A model generated the notes under the pieces. That model searched no databases. It was not told where the DNA came from and was given only the letters and a program-made list of their open reading frames with translations. Positions 44,297 to 53,177 of a stretch of DNA of 64,000 nucleotides are shown in pieces. Made by a program: the position numbers and the translations under genes. Within the stretch, counting starts at the first letter, position 1. Every line of letters starts with the position of its first letter. Source of the stretch: Billgrantia campisalis (GTDB lineage Bacteria; Pseudomonadota; Gammaproteobacteria; Pseudomonadales; Halomonadaceae); contig NZ_JABFUC010000002.1 in NCBI RefSeq assembly GCF_022341425.1, positions 186,001-250,000 of the forward strand, read 5' to 3'.

Positions 44297-45316
44297 CTAA
44301 CCCACCACGCTTAGGCGTGGCGCCTGTGGGGCCGGCGCCACGCTCAGCGTCTTGCCGTGATAGCGGGCAAGGAGATCGGCGAGGATCGCCAGGGCGATCT
44401 GGGCCGGGGTCTTGCTGCCGATGGCCACGCCGATCGGCATATGGATGCGAGCGATCTCGTCGGCACCGAGGCCGCCCGAGCGGGCCAGGCGCTCGGCGCG
44501 CTTCTGTGAGGTGCGTGCCGAGCCCATCACGCCGAGGTAGAAGGCCTCGGTGCGTACTGCCTCGATCATCGCCAGGTCATCGATGCGCGGGTCATGGGTC
44601 AGGGCCACCACCGCGGTGGCGCCATGGGCCCCCTGTTCGGCCAGGTAGCGGGAGGGCAGCCGTTCCACGACCCGTACCCCGGCGACCGGGAAGGCCCGAC
44701 AGGCCTCGGGGCGGGGGTCGCAGACGATCACCTCGAAGCCCAGGGCCTGGGCGAACTGGGCGCAGTATTCCGAGACCGGCGAGATGCCGGCGATCACCAG
44801 GCGGATACTGGGGGTGATACGCAGGCGGGCCCAGCTATCGCCATCCCGCTGGCGCTGGGTGACGCGCTCCGCCGCCTGGTCATCCTCCACCAGGCGGCGG
44901 GTCCCGAGGGTCAGGGAAACCTCGCGGCAGAGGGGCGCCTCGCCCCGCAGGCCGCGCCCGACCCCCTGCAGGTGCTCCCGGTTGGCCGGGGTGGGAAGGA
45001 ACCGCTCCACCATGATCTCCAGCACCCCGTCGCAGGGCAGCCGCAGGTGGGGGGCGGTGATGCCGCCATCCCCGTAGCGTAGGGTGGTCACCGGGCCACT
45101 CAACTCGCCGCGGCCGAGACGCGCCAGGAAGTCCTCCTCCACGCAGCCCCCGGAGAGGGAGCCGATGGCCTGGCCGCTATCGTCGGCCGCCAGCAGCGAG
45201 CCGGGGCCGCGGGGCGAGGAGCCATAGGTAGCCAGCACGGTACACAGCCATAGCGGGCGCCCCTCGGCGAGCCAGTCGAGGGCGCGGTCGATCACGCGAG
45301 TATCCAGATGCTGCAT
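44297..45316 (-). CDS. XdhC/CoxF-family maturation protein
   Basis: A 339-residue protein with an N-terminal XdhC/CoxI domain (ATYGSSPRGPGSLLAADDSGQAIGSLSGGCVEEDF, about 29-63) and a C-terminal Rossmann domain (RLVIAGISPVSEYCAQFAQALGFEVIVCDPR). Members bind molybdenum cofactor and help insert and sulfurate it in molybdenum hydroxylases. It lies between coxG-like and mocA-like genes of the same operon. Confidence 0.88.
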   Translation of the reverse strand: MQHLDTRVIDRALDWLAEGRPLWLCTVLATYGSSPRGPGSLLAADDSGQAIGSLSGGCVEEDFLARLGRGELSGPVTTLRYGDGGITAPHLRLPCDGVLEIMVERFLPTPANREHLQGVGRGLRGEAPLCREVSLTLGTRRLVEDDQAAERVTQRQRDGDSWARLRITPSIRLVIAGISPVSEYCAQFAQALGFEVIVCDPRPEACRAFPVAGVRVVERLPSRYLAEQGAHGATAVVALTHDPRIDDLAMIEAVRTEAFYLGVMGSARTSQKRAERLARSGGLGADEIARIHMPIGVAIGSKTPAQIALAILADLLARYHGKTLSVAPAPQAPRLSVVG

Positions 45317-45337
45317 GGGAGCCTCCCAGGCGTCGGG

Positions 45338-46048
45338 TTATGCCTTGACCAGCTCCCGCAGCCAGGCGGCGCAGGCGTCGGACTGCTGGGCGGGCCAGTC
45401 GATGCGGATGCGGGTCGTGCCGCGCTCCACCTCCACATGGATATGCTCGGCGGAGGGTTGGGCCGGGGCACGGCCCAGCAGGCGCGCCAGCCAGCCGGCC
45501 CGGGGCGCGACGGTGTTCGCGGGCGTGCTCGGCGCCGGGTGTCGGGTCGGCGTGGGCTCGGCGGTGGCCGCGGCCCGGGGCGTCTCTGCCGCTTCGGGGG
45601 CCTCGCCATTGAGCCGGGCGATCAGGTTGGTGCCGAATTCGTCCCACATGCGGTCGGCCTTGGTCTTCATCACCGCCAGGCCGAAGGTGCCCAGGCGACC
45701 GAAGACATCGGCCTTGACCTTGATGCGCAGGTCGGTGCCACCGTCCTCGCGTTCGTTCAGGAACATCTCGCTGGTCTGGGTCAGGGAGCTGGCCACCGAG
45801 GCGTCCTCGCCGGTGCCCTCGGCGCGCAGGTAGCGGGGCGCCTCCTGCTCGACGATGCGGGTATTGAGGGTGAAGCGGGCGGTGATAAAGGAGATCTTGA
45901 CCTGCATATGGGCGACGTATTCGTCGTCGCTGATCACCTCCACCGACTGCATGCCGGGCACGCAGCCGCACATCGCCTGGGGATCGAGCACGAGCTCCCA
46001 GACCTGCTGAGGGGGGGCGTCCAGGGTGAGGGACTTTTCAATTTCCAT
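45338..46048 (-). CDS. CoxG-family SRPBCC protein
   Basis: A 236-residue protein: N-terminal SRPBCC/CoxG domain (about 1-150, LDAPPQQVWELVLDPQAMCGCVPGMQSVE), then a Pro/Ala-rich linker and a short C-terminal domain. CoxG recruits CO dehydrogenase to the membrane in Oligotropha, and homologues accompany other molybdenum hydroxylases. It overlaps the Fe-S subunit gene by 11 bp. The tail (about 150-236) is longer than in minimal CoxG proteins. Confidence 0.85.
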   Translation of the reverse strand: MEIEKSLTLDAPPQQVWELVLDPQAMCGCVPGMQSVEVISDDEYVAHMQVKISFITARFTLNTRIVEQEAPRYLRAEGTGEDASVASSLTQTSEMFLNEREDGGTDLRIKVKADVFGRLGTFGLAVMKTKADRMWDEFGTNLIARLNGEAPEAAETPRAAATAEPTPTRHPAPSTPANTVAPRAGWLARLLGRAPAQPSAEHIHVEVERGTTRIRIDWPAQQSDACAAWLRELVKA

Positions 46049-46514
46049 GCAGCTTCTCCGCGGCGTGGTGGATGGATTCGACGATCTGGGTGTAGCCGGT
46101 GCAGCGGCACAGGTTGCCGTTCAAGGCCTGGCGTATCTCGTCGGTGGTGGGACGGGGGTTGGCGGCCAGCAGGGCGCAGGTGGCCATGACGAAGCCGGGG
46201 GTGCAGTAGCCGCACTGCAGGCCCCCGCCGTTGATAAAGCACTCCTGAATGGGGTGCAGGGTCTCGCCATCGGCCAGGCCCTCGATGGTATCGATAGGCT
46301 GGCCGTCGGCCTGGACGGCGAGGCTCAGGCAGGACTTCACCAGGCGGCCATCGACCATCACCGAGCAGGCGCCGCAGATGCCGGTCTCGCAGCCGCGCTT
46401 GGTGCCGGTGAGGCCCAGGTCGTCGCGCAGGAAATCGCTGAGCAGGCGACGGGCGGGTACCCGGGCGGTGACCGGCTCGCCATTGATGATGACCTCGATG
46501 CGGTGTTCGCTCAT
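46038..46514 (-). CDS. Molybdenum hydroxylase small [2Fe-2S] subunit
   Basis: A 158-residue XdhA/CoxS/HcrC-type subunit. The plant-type cluster uses C42, C47, C50 and C62 (GCETGICGAC); the second cluster uses C101, C104, C136 and C138 (CGYC and CRC). It passes electrons from the molybdenum centre to FAD. It is next to the FAD and molybdenum subunit genes. Confidence 0.94.
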   Translation of the reverse strand: MSEHRIEVIINGEPVTARVPARRLLSDFLRDDLGLTGTKRGCETGICGACSVMVDGRLVKSCLSLAVQADGQPIDTIEGLADGETLHPIQECFINGGGLQCGYCTPGFVMATCALLAANPRPTTDEIRQALNGNLCRCTGYTQIVESIHHAAEKLHGN

Positions 46515-46518
46515 GACG

Positions 46519-47385
46519 TCACTCCAGGGGAAGGGCGAAGAGGTGGGCCAGGCTGCGCCGGGCGATGACCCGCACCATCTCGCGACGGTACGCCGCCGAG
46601 CCGCGGGCGTCGGAGAGGGGGGTAATGCCGGAGGCGATCAGCTCGGCGGTGGCGTCCACCGTGGCCTCGCTGGGGGGGTGGGCCATCAGGTACGCCTCGG
46701 CTTGCGGCACCCGGGTGGGGACCACGGTGGAGGCGCCTACGACAAGCCGGGCCGCTTCACAGCCGTGGCCGCGCTGGCGCACCCAGGCTGCCAGGTTGAC
46801 CAGGGGACGGTGCTCCGCCGCGGTGCGCAGGTGGCGGGCATAGTGGCCCCGGTCGCCCTCGGCGGGGGGCGGCAGGCGGATCTCGGTGATCAGCTCGCCG
46901 GGCTCCAGGGCGGTGGTGTAGTAGTCGACCAGGAAGGCCTCGATCGTGAGGCGCCGCTCGCCGTCGGGGCCCTGGATTACCACCTGGGCATCCAGGGCCA
47001 TCAGACAGCCGGGCGGGTCGGTGGCCGGGTCGGCGTAGCAGAGGTTGCCGCCCAGGGTGCCCTGGTTGCGCACCTGGGGGTTGGCGACCCGGGCGGCCAT
47101 GCTGGCCAGCATGGGGTAGTGGGTCTGGACGGCGGGATCGGCGGCCAGCTCCGCATGCCGGGTCAGGGCGCCGATGCGCAGCCCCTCCTTGGCATCGAAG
47201 TCGATGCCCCTCAGGGCCTCGAGGCGGCCCAGGGAGATCAACCGGCGGGGTGACAGCATGCGCTGGCGCATGCCCAGCATCAGGGCGGTGCCGCCGGCGA
47301 TCAGGCGGCTCTCCTCCGGCTCGTCCAGCAGCATGCGGCTCGCCTCGGCGGCGCTGGCGGGCTCCAGGAAATCGAAATCACGCAT
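46519..47385 (-). CDS. Molybdenum hydroxylase FAD-binding medium subunit
   Basis: A 288-residue CoxM/HcrB-type subunit. FAD contacts are in IAGGTALMLGMRQRM (about 41-55) and in TLGGNLCYADPATD, which replaces the usual TIGGNIANASPAGD. The start at 47385 (MRDFDFLEPAS) was chosen by family alignment and overlaps the large-subunit stop by 8 bp. It forms the middle of the large-medium-small trio. Confidence 0.93.
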   Translation of the reverse strand: MRDFDFLEPASAAEASRMLLDEPEESRLIAGGTALMLGMRQRMLSPRRLISLGRLEALRGIDFDAKEGLRIGALTRHAELAADPAVQTHYPMLASMAARVANPQVRNQGTLGGNLCYADPATDPPGCLMALDAQVVIQGPDGERRLTIEAFLVDYYTTALEPGELITEIRLPPPAEGDRGHYARHLRTAAEHRPLVNLAAWVRQRGHGCEAARLVVGASTVVPTRVPQAEAYLMAHPPSEATVDATAELIASGITPLSDARGSAAYRREMVRVIARRSLAHLFALPLE

Positions 47386-49669
47386 GGTCGGCATCCTCCT
47401 TGGCGCGCAGGGCGGCGAGCACCTTCTCGGGGGTGATGGGCAGGTCGGTGATGCGTACCCCCACGGCGTCATGGACGGCATTGGCGATGGCCGCCGCCCC
47501 GGGGAGGATGGCGGTCTCGCTGGCGCCCTTGGCGCCGTAGGGGCCCTTGGGATCGTTCGATTCGACGATGCCGGAGGCCAGCATGGGCACGGCGTCGGCG
47601 GTGGCCAGGGTGTAGTCGGCGAAGTTGCCGTTCATGATCCGCCCCTCCTCCACCTGCAGCTGCTCGTAGAGGGCCCAGCCGATCGCCTGCACCGTGGCGC
47701 CATTGGTCTGGCCGTGGATGGCCAGGGGGTTGAAGGCCTTGCCGCAGTCGTCGGAGACGAAGCTCTCCACCACCTCGACGCGGCCGGTCTCGGTGTCCAC
47801 CTCCACCTCCACCGCCTGGGCGGCGAAGGAGTAGGCGGAGGCGATGTTGCCGTAGAGGTCGTCATCGTGCATGCGGGTCTGGGGATCCCAGGTGGCGGAG
47901 ACCTGAAGGCCTTCGCCGCCGTGGCGCCAGATATGCTGGCGGGCCAGGGTCGCCAGGTCGGCGACGATTTCGCCGTTGTCAGCGTCACGGAGGCGCACGG
48001 CTCCGTCGATCAGTGTCAGCGTCTCCTCGGCATGGCCCGACAGCTCGGCGGCCAGGGCGAGCAACTGGGCCTTGGCCTTGCGGGCGGCGAGGATGGCGGC
48101 ATGGCCCCCGGACATGGTCACCCGGGAGGCCAGGGTGCCGATGGCGAAGGGCGAGGTGTCGGTGTCCGGCGGCACCACCTGGATATGCTCGATGGGCAGG
48201 GTCAGCTCATGGGCGATCACCTGGCTGAGCATGGTCATGGCGCCCTGGCCCATATCGCACTCGCCACTATGCACGAGGGCGCGACCGTCCTCGTTGAGCT
48301 TGACCACCACGGTGGAACCGTCCCAGTTGCCGATGGTGCGGTTGCCGCTGACGTGCATGGCGGCGGCCAGGCCCACGCCACGGCGGCGCCTGCCGGCCTG
48401 GTCGCGGCGACCACGCTTCTCCGCCCAGTGGATCGCCTCGGTGCACTGATCGAGGCACTCCATGAGGCCGGTGCTGCCGACTTCCCAGCCATGGATCGAG
48501 GTGTCGCCGGCCTGGATGGCATTGAGGCGATGGATGGCCACGGGGTCGAGGCCCAGTTTCTCGGCCATGGTGTCGATATGGCTGTTCAAGGCGAACAGCA
48601 TCTGGGTGCCGCCGAAGCCGCGGAAGGCGCCATGGGGCGGCGTATGGGTATAGCTCAGGACGGCGTGGGACCTGACGTTTTCCAGTCGGTGCATATTGTC
48701 GCTGCGCATGGCGGAGACGTGCATCACCTCGTTGGTCAGGCCGCAGTAAGCGCCGCAGTCGGCGAGGATCGTCACCTCCTTGGCGACGATGCGGCCCTCC
48801 CGGGTCATGCCCAGCTTGAGGGTGAGGCGCTCGGGCAGGCTCGAGCAGGCGCCCAGGAAGTCCTCCAGACGATTGTTGACCAGGCGCACCGGCTGGCCGG
48901 TCTTGAGCGCCAGGAGGGCGGCGATCAGGCTGTTGGCGTCCTCGACGATCTTGCCGCCGAAGCCGCCGCCGGTGGTGGTCTGCATCACCCGGATGCGCGA
49001 GACCGGCAGTTCCAGGGCCGCCGCCAAACGCATCCGTGCCAGGAACACCGACTGAGTGGAGGCCCACACCTGCAAGCGGCCGTGGCCATCGACCTGGGCG
49101 ACCGTCGCCATGGGCTCCAGGTAGCCCGGGTACTGGGCATGGGTGGTGTAGGTCGCCTCATGGATCAGGTCGGCCTGGGCGAACCCCGCCTCCACGCTGC
49201 CGCGTTCGAAGGCGATCTCGTGGGCCACGTTATTGCGCCCCGGATGGATGCCGGTGGCGCCCTCGGCCAGGGCGGCCTCGGGCGTGAAGAGGGCGGGCAG
49301 GGGCTCGTAGTCGATCGTCACCAGCTCCAGGGCGTCCCGGGCGATCTCGTCGCTGGTGGCGGCCACGGCGACCACCTCCTCGCCGGCGAAGCGCACCACC
49401 TCCCTGGCCAGGATGCGGCGCTCCTTGTGATGGACACCCCACAGGGCGTCGGGGGCATCGGCGCCGGTGAGCACCGCCTTGACCCCGGGCAGGGCCCGGG
49501 CCGCCCGGGTGTCGATGCGCCGGATGCGGGCATGGGGATGGGGGCTGCGCAGCACCTTGGCGTGCAGCATGCCGGGTAGCTGGATATCGCCGGCGTACTG
49601 GGCGCGGCCGGTGACCTTGGCGCGGGCATTGACCTGGGGGGTATCCCGGCCGATGGGCGATTCACTCAT
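47378..49669 (-). CDS. Molybdenum hydroxylase large (molybdopterin) subunit
   Basis: A 763-residue xanthine-dehydrogenase-family catalytic subunit. It shows TGRAQYAGDIQLPGMLHAKVLRSPHPHARI near the N-terminus, the molybdopterin loop TTGGGFGGK, PHGAFRGFGG, and the C-terminal GPYGAKGASE that supplies the active-site Glu. It lacks the CO dehydrogenase AYRCSFR loop, so it is a hydroxylase rather than CODH. AGGAG precedes the ATG at 49669. The substrate is not readable; family members hydroxylate N-heterocycles, aldehydes or benzoyl-CoA derivatives. It is co-transcribed with a solute transporter, which suggests an imported substrate. Confidence 0.92.
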   Translation of the reverse strand: MSESPIGRDTPQVNARAKVTGRAQYAGDIQLPGMLHAKVLRSPHPHARIRRIDTRAARALPGVKAVLTGADAPDALWGVHHKERRILAREVVRFAGEEVVAVAATSDEIARDALELVTIDYEPLPALFTPEAALAEGATGIHPGRNNVAHEIAFERGSVEAGFAQADLIHEATYTTHAQYPGYLEPMATVAQVDGHGRLQVWASTQSVFLARMRLAAALELPVSRIRVMQTTTGGGFGGKIVEDANSLIAALLALKTGQPVRLVNNRLEDFLGACSSLPERLTLKLGMTREGRIVAKEVTILADCGAYCGLTNEVMHVSAMRSDNMHRLENVRSHAVLSYTHTPPHGAFRGFGGTQMLFALNSHIDTMAEKLGLDPVAIHRLNAIQAGDTSIHGWEVGSTGLMECLDQCTEAIHWAEKRGRRDQAGRRRRGVGLAAAMHVSGNRTIGNWDGSTVVVKLNEDGRALVHSGECDMGQGAMTMLSQVIAHELTLPIEHIQVVPPDTDTSPFAIGTLASRVTMSGGHAAILAARKAKAQLLALAAELSGHAEETLTLIDGAVRLRDADNGEIVADLATLARQHIWRHGGEGLQVSATWDPQTRMHDDDLYGNIASAYSFAAQAVEVEVDTETGRVEVVESFVSDDCGKAFNPLAIHGQTNGATVQAIGWALYEQLQVEEGRIMNGNFADYTLATADAVPMLASGIVESNDPKGPYGAKGASETAILPGAAAIANAVHDAVGVRITDLPITPEKVLAALRAKEDADHA

Positions 49670-49707
49670 CTTGCGCTCCTGTGGGGTTCTCGGTGACTGG
49701 TGGAGGC

Positions 49708-51231
49708 TCAGGGGACGACACGCCCACCGCGGCGGGCATGAGCCTGGCGGCAGAGGCCGCGGATGGCCGAGACGGCGGCCCATAGCAGCAGTGCCAGGCA
49801 GACGGCCAGCAGGCCGGCGCTCACCGGGCGCTCGATAAAGGTCATGGGGTCGCCGCGGGAGAGCAGCAGGGCACGACGCAGGTTCTCCTCCAGCAGTGGG
49901 CCGAGCACGAAGCCCAACAGCAGGGGGGCGGGGCTGAAGTTCAGCAGGCTCATCCCGTAACCCAGGACCCCGATCGCCGCCACCACATAGACGTCGAAGA
50001 CGTTGTTGTTGACGCTGTACACGCCGAGGCAGATGAAGATGATGATCGCCGGGTAGAGCATGCTGAAGGGGATGCGAAGCAGGGCGGTCCAGAGGCCGAT
50101 CAGCGGCATGTTGAGCACCAGCAGCAGCAGGTTACCGATGCCGAAGCTGACCACCAGGCTCCAGAACATCACCGGATTCTCGGAGATCATCAGCGGCCCC
50201 GGCTGGATGCCGTGGAGCATCATGGCGCCGAGCATCAGTGCCATCACCACGTCGCCGGGGATACCCAGGGTCAGGGTCGGCACGAAGGCGGTCATGGCGC
50301 CGGAGCTGTTGGAGGACTCGGCGCCGGCGATGCCCTCGACGGCCCCCTTGCCGAAGCGCTCGGGTTCCCTGGCCAGCTTCTTCTCCACCGCATAGGACAT
50401 GAAGGGGGAGAGGCCGGAGGCGGTGCCGGGCATGGTGCCGAAGAAGCTGCCGATGGCGGTGCCGCGCAGCATGGCCGGCACCGCGCGACGCAGGTCGAGC
50501 CACTCGGGCAGCATGGAGCGCAGCGAGAAACTCGGGGTGCGTCGCTCCCCGCCGCTCAGGCGCATGCTGGCGATCACCTCGGAGAGGCCGAACAGCCCCA
50601 TGGCCAGGGCCACCAGGTTGATGCCATCCATCAACTCCGGCATGCCGAAGTTGAAACGCACCAGGCCGGTGTTGATATCGGTGCCCACCATGCCCAGCAG
50701 CAGGCCCAGCACCACCATGGCCAGGCTCTTGGCGGCGGAGCCGGACCCCACCGCCGAGGCGGCGATCAGCCCCAGCAGCATCAGCGAGAAGTACTCGGCG
50801 GGGCCGAAGGAGAGGCCGATCTCGGAGAGTACCGGTCCCAGGGTCGCCAGCAGCAGCAAGCCGAGGATGGAGCCGACGAAGGAGGCCGACATGGCGATGA
50901 ACAGGGCCACCCCGGCACGCCCCTGCCGGGCCATGGGGTAGCCGTCCAGGCTGGTGACCGCCGAGGCCGGGGTGCCGGGGATATTGAGCAGGATCGAGGC
51001 GATGGAGCCGCCGTACTGGGAGCCATAGAAGACCCCCGCCAGCATGGCCAGGGCGGCGGTAGAGGGAATGTAGTAGGTGATCGGCAGCAACAGCGAGATG
51101 GCCGCCATGGCGCCCACCCCGGGCAGCACCCCCACCAGGGTGCCGAGGAAGACGCCGATAAAGCAGTAGAGCAGCATGGTCGGCTGGGTCGCATCCTGCA
51201 GACCCAAGAGCAAGGCTTCCAGGGTGCCCAT
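49708..51231 (-). CDS. Tripartite tricarboxylate transporter TctA-family permease
   Basis: A 507-residue large membrane component with about 11-12 transmembrane segments. The TctA signatures GVLPGVGAMAAISLLLPITYY and GSFFGTMPGTASGLSPFMSYAVEKK are present. It acts with TctB and the periplasmic TctC as a secondary transporter for carboxylates, often aromatic acids. It lies downstream of the TctB gene and upstream of the hydroxylase genes in one operon. Confidence 0.93.
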   Translation of the reverse strand: MGTLEALLLGLQDATQPTMLLYCFIGVFLGTLVGVLPGVGAMAAISLLLPITYYIPSTAALAMLAGVFYGSQYGGSIASILLNIPGTPASAVTSLDGYPMARQGRAGVALFIAMSASFVGSILGLLLLATLGPVLSEIGLSFGPAEYFSLMLLGLIAASAVGSGSAAKSLAMVVLGLLLGMVGTDINTGLVRFNFGMPELMDGINLVALAMGLFGLSEVIASMRLSGGERRTPSFSLRSMLPEWLDLRRAVPAMLRGTAIGSFFGTMPGTASGLSPFMSYAVEKKLAREPERFGKGAVEGIAGAESSNSSGAMTAFVPTLTLGIPGDVVMALMLGAMMLHGIQPGPLMISENPVMFWSLVVSFGIGNLLLLVLNMPLIGLWTALLRIPFSMLYPAIIIFICLGVYSVNNNVFDVYVVAAIGVLGYGMSLLNFSPAPLLLGFVLGPLLEENLRRALLLSRGDPMTFIERPVSAGLLAVCLALLLWAAVSAIRGLCRQAHARRGGRVVP

Positions 51232-51303
51232 ATGGCATGCCTCCGGATAACGTGGGTGGATGGGGAAAGCCGAACGTCGCGACTCCCCGGGCGGTTTGAG
51301 CCG

Positions 51304-51753
51304 TTAGCCCAACCTGGGCCAGGCGGGCAGGTTCATGCTCAGGCCCTGAATAAAGATCAGGTAGGTGATGGCCGCGATGACCAGGGCTACCTTGAGCTTG
51401 GTGCCCTGGCCGAGGCTGCGATCGGGAATCAGGGCGATCAGGGCCGCGGTGATGGTGGCGATCACCAGGCCCAGCCCCTTCAGCAGTAGCGCGAAGACGA
51501 CGATGCTGGCTATCACGAAGCCGGCGCTGGCCCAGTCACCGCGGATGGGCTCCCCGCGGCGCCACCAGGCGGGGAGGGCCACGATCAGGCCCAGCAGGGC
51601 CAGGACGCCGCCGAGGATCACCGGCAGGAAGCCCGGGCCCATCCGGGAGAAGGTGCCGAGGGAGTAGTGGCCGTAGGCGTACCAGGCGGTGAAGAGGCCG
51701 AGCAGGGTCAGCAGGCCACCGCCGAGCAGGTTCTTGATGTCTCTATCGATCAT
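51304..51753 (-). CDS. Tripartite tricarboxylate transporter TctB-family small permease
   Basis: A 149-residue four-helix membrane protein (segments about 11-28, 41-62, 74-98 and 110-140) with the TctB pattern LGTFSRMGPGFLPVILGGVLALLGL. The start at 51753 (MIDRDIKNLLGG) was chosen; the open frame extends upstream into non-family sequence. It sits between the TctC and TctA genes. Confidence 0.9.
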   Translation of the reverse strand: MIDRDIKNLLGGGLLTLLGLFTAWYAYGHYSLGTFSRMGPGFLPVILGGVLALLGLIVALPAWWRRGEPIRGDWASAGFVIASIVVFALLLKGLGLVIATITAALIALIPDRSLGQGTKLKVALVIAAITYLIFIQGLSMNLPAWPRLG

Positions 51754-51829
51754 GGGATTCTCGTCGCTGTCGGCAGGGAGAAGCGGCCGGGAGGCGGGGC
51801 GCCTCCCGGTCGTCTGCACCGGGGCGCGC

Positions 51830-52810
51830 TCAGTCGGCGGTGATGCCCAGCTCCTCGATGATCGCCGCCAGGCGCGCGTAATCATCGGCGTTGATCTCGG
51901 CCAGGGCCGCCGGCTCGCCACCGGCGGGTACGGCGCCGAACCGGGCCATCTGCTCGATCACCTCGGGCATCTCCAGGATGGCGTTCATCTGCGCATTGAG
52001 GGTCTCGATGATCTCCTCCGGGGTGCCCTTGGGCGCCATCAGGCCGTGCCAGGCGCCGAGTTGAACCGCCTCATAGCCTTGCTCGGCGATGGTGGGGATG
52101 CCCTCCAGCACCGGTGAGCGCTGCGGGTCGGTGATGGCCACCAGGTTGAGGCGCCCCGACTCGATCAGTTGCGCCACGGGGCCGTAGGTCACGTAGCCCA
52201 GGTCGATATGTCCGGCCAGGACGTCAGGCACGATGGGGCTGACGCCGCGATAGGGGATATGCAGCACATCGATCTCGGCCTCCCGGTTGAGCCACTCGGC
52301 GGCGATATGCATCGGCGAGCCGGCGCCGGGGGTGCCATAGCTGAGGTTCGGGCCGTTGCGGGCCTGGGTGACCAGGTCATCGATGGTCTCGATGCCGGTG
52401 TCGGGATGGGCCACCACCAGCACCGCCTGATGGCCGGCGAGAATGATCGGGTCGAAGCCATCGAGGACGTCGTAGCTGGCGCCCTCCGGCAGGTTCATCA
52501 CCAGGGGCGCCGTGGTAAAGGGGTTGGGGGTATAGAGCAGGGTATAGCCATCGGCCGTGGCCCGGGCCACGGTGCCGTTGCCGATGGTACCGCCGGCGCC
52601 CGGGCGGTTCTCCACCACCACCGGCTGGCCGAGACGATGGGTCAATTGGTCGGCGAATAGCCGGGCCATGGCATCGGTGTCGGCCCCCGGCGGATAGGAG
52701 ACCACGATGGTGACCGGCTTGTCGGGATAGGTGGCGGCCTGCAGCCCCGTGGAGAGCAGGGCGGCGGAAGCGATGGCGGAGGTCAACAGCAGTCGGCGGG
52801 TCAGGGACAT
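51830..52810 (-). CDS. Tripartite tricarboxylate transporter TctC-type binding protein
   Basis: A 326-residue periplasmic solute-binding protein: signal peptide (about 1-25, ALLSTGLQA) then YPDKPVTIVVSYPPGADTDAMARLFADQL and VVENRPGAGGTIGNGTVARATADGYTLLYTP, diagnostic for the Bug/TctC family. The usual carboxylate-binding fold is expected. It is the first gene of the leftward operon and has a promoter with the shared box. Confidence 0.93.
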   Translation of the reverse strand: MSLTRRLLLTSAIASAALLSTGLQAATYPDKPVTIVVSYPPGADTDAMARLFADQLTHRLGQPVVVENRPGAGGTIGNGTVARATADGYTLLYTPNPFTTAPLVMNLPEGASYDVLDGFDPIILAGHQAVLVVAHPDTGIETIDDLVTQARNGPNLSYGTPGAGSPMHIAAEWLNREAEIDVLHIPYRGVSPIVPDVLAGHIDLGYVTYGPVAQLIESGRLNLVAITDPQRSPVLEGIPTIAEQGYEAVQLGAWHGLMAPKGTPEEIIETLNAQMNAILEMPEVIEQMARFGAVPAGGEPAALAEINADDYARLAAIIEELGITAD

Positions 52811-52866
52811 TGTTCTTCTCCTGGTGGATCTCGGGGGTGGCGACAGGGAGATCAGAGTTTATTTAT

Positions 52867-52890
52867 ATATGAAACTTGTTTTTGTATCTG
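52867..52890 (-). promoter_or_regulatory. Shared catabolic operator box, copy D (degenerate)
   Basis: On the minus strand CAGATACAAAA (52890-52880), 4 nt, then GTTTCATAT (52875-52867). It matches copies A and B at 17 of the 20 defined positions with identical spacing. It lies at about +5 to +28. Confidence 0.6.
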
Positions 52891-52900
52891 GTACAGATGG

Positions 52901-52929
52901 AATTAAGCACCCGGGTCGTGAAGAGTCAA
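52901..52929 (-). promoter_or_regulatory. Sigma-70 promoter of the TctC-molybdenum hydroxylase operon
   Basis: On the minus strand TTGACT (52929-52924), a 17-bp spacer and TTAATT (52906-52901). Transcription would start near 52894 with an 84-nt leader. Confidence 0.6.
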
Positions 52930-53177
52930 ACGGCCAGGGAGCTGAGGCAAGGGGGAGCGGAGCGGGGCAGGGGGCGAATAGGGACGTGATGGGGGGAACG
53001 GTTGGTCGGGAAGAGTTGGTGATATTGTGGCTTATTTTTTGAAAAATAAGGTTATTTTTAGCTATTTCGCGGTGCTGCTTGCGCCTTTTCGGTGTGGGGG
53101 GTAGCGAAATCGGTGTGCACCATTAGTGAGCATCACGGAAAAAGTATCGCCACCGGGTGGGCTCCGGTGGGTGGGTC

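Larger units (their letters stand above)
52811..53177. other. TctC-LysR intergenic region
   Basis: A 367-bp gap between two leftward genes. It contains the promoter and operator box of the TctC operon (52867-52929). Near 53031-53050 the arms CTTATTTTT and AAAAATAAG form a 9-bp inverted repeat, possibly a terminator or an operator. Overall AT content is higher than in flanking genes. No credible gene was seen. Confidence 0.55.

Noticed and set aside
47174..49579. 801-codon open frame on the plus strand opposite the molybdenum hydroxylase large subunit
   Set aside because: Its sequence is dominated by His/Gly/Asp/Gln and mirrors the codon pattern of the real gene on the other strand.
47378..49669. 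Carbon monoxide dehydrogenase identity for the molybdenum hydroxylase, suggested by the CoxG-like neighbour
   Set aside because: The AYRCSFR active-site loop of CO dehydrogenase is absent and the xanthine-dehydrogenase-type loops are present; CoxG homologues accompany many hydroxylases.
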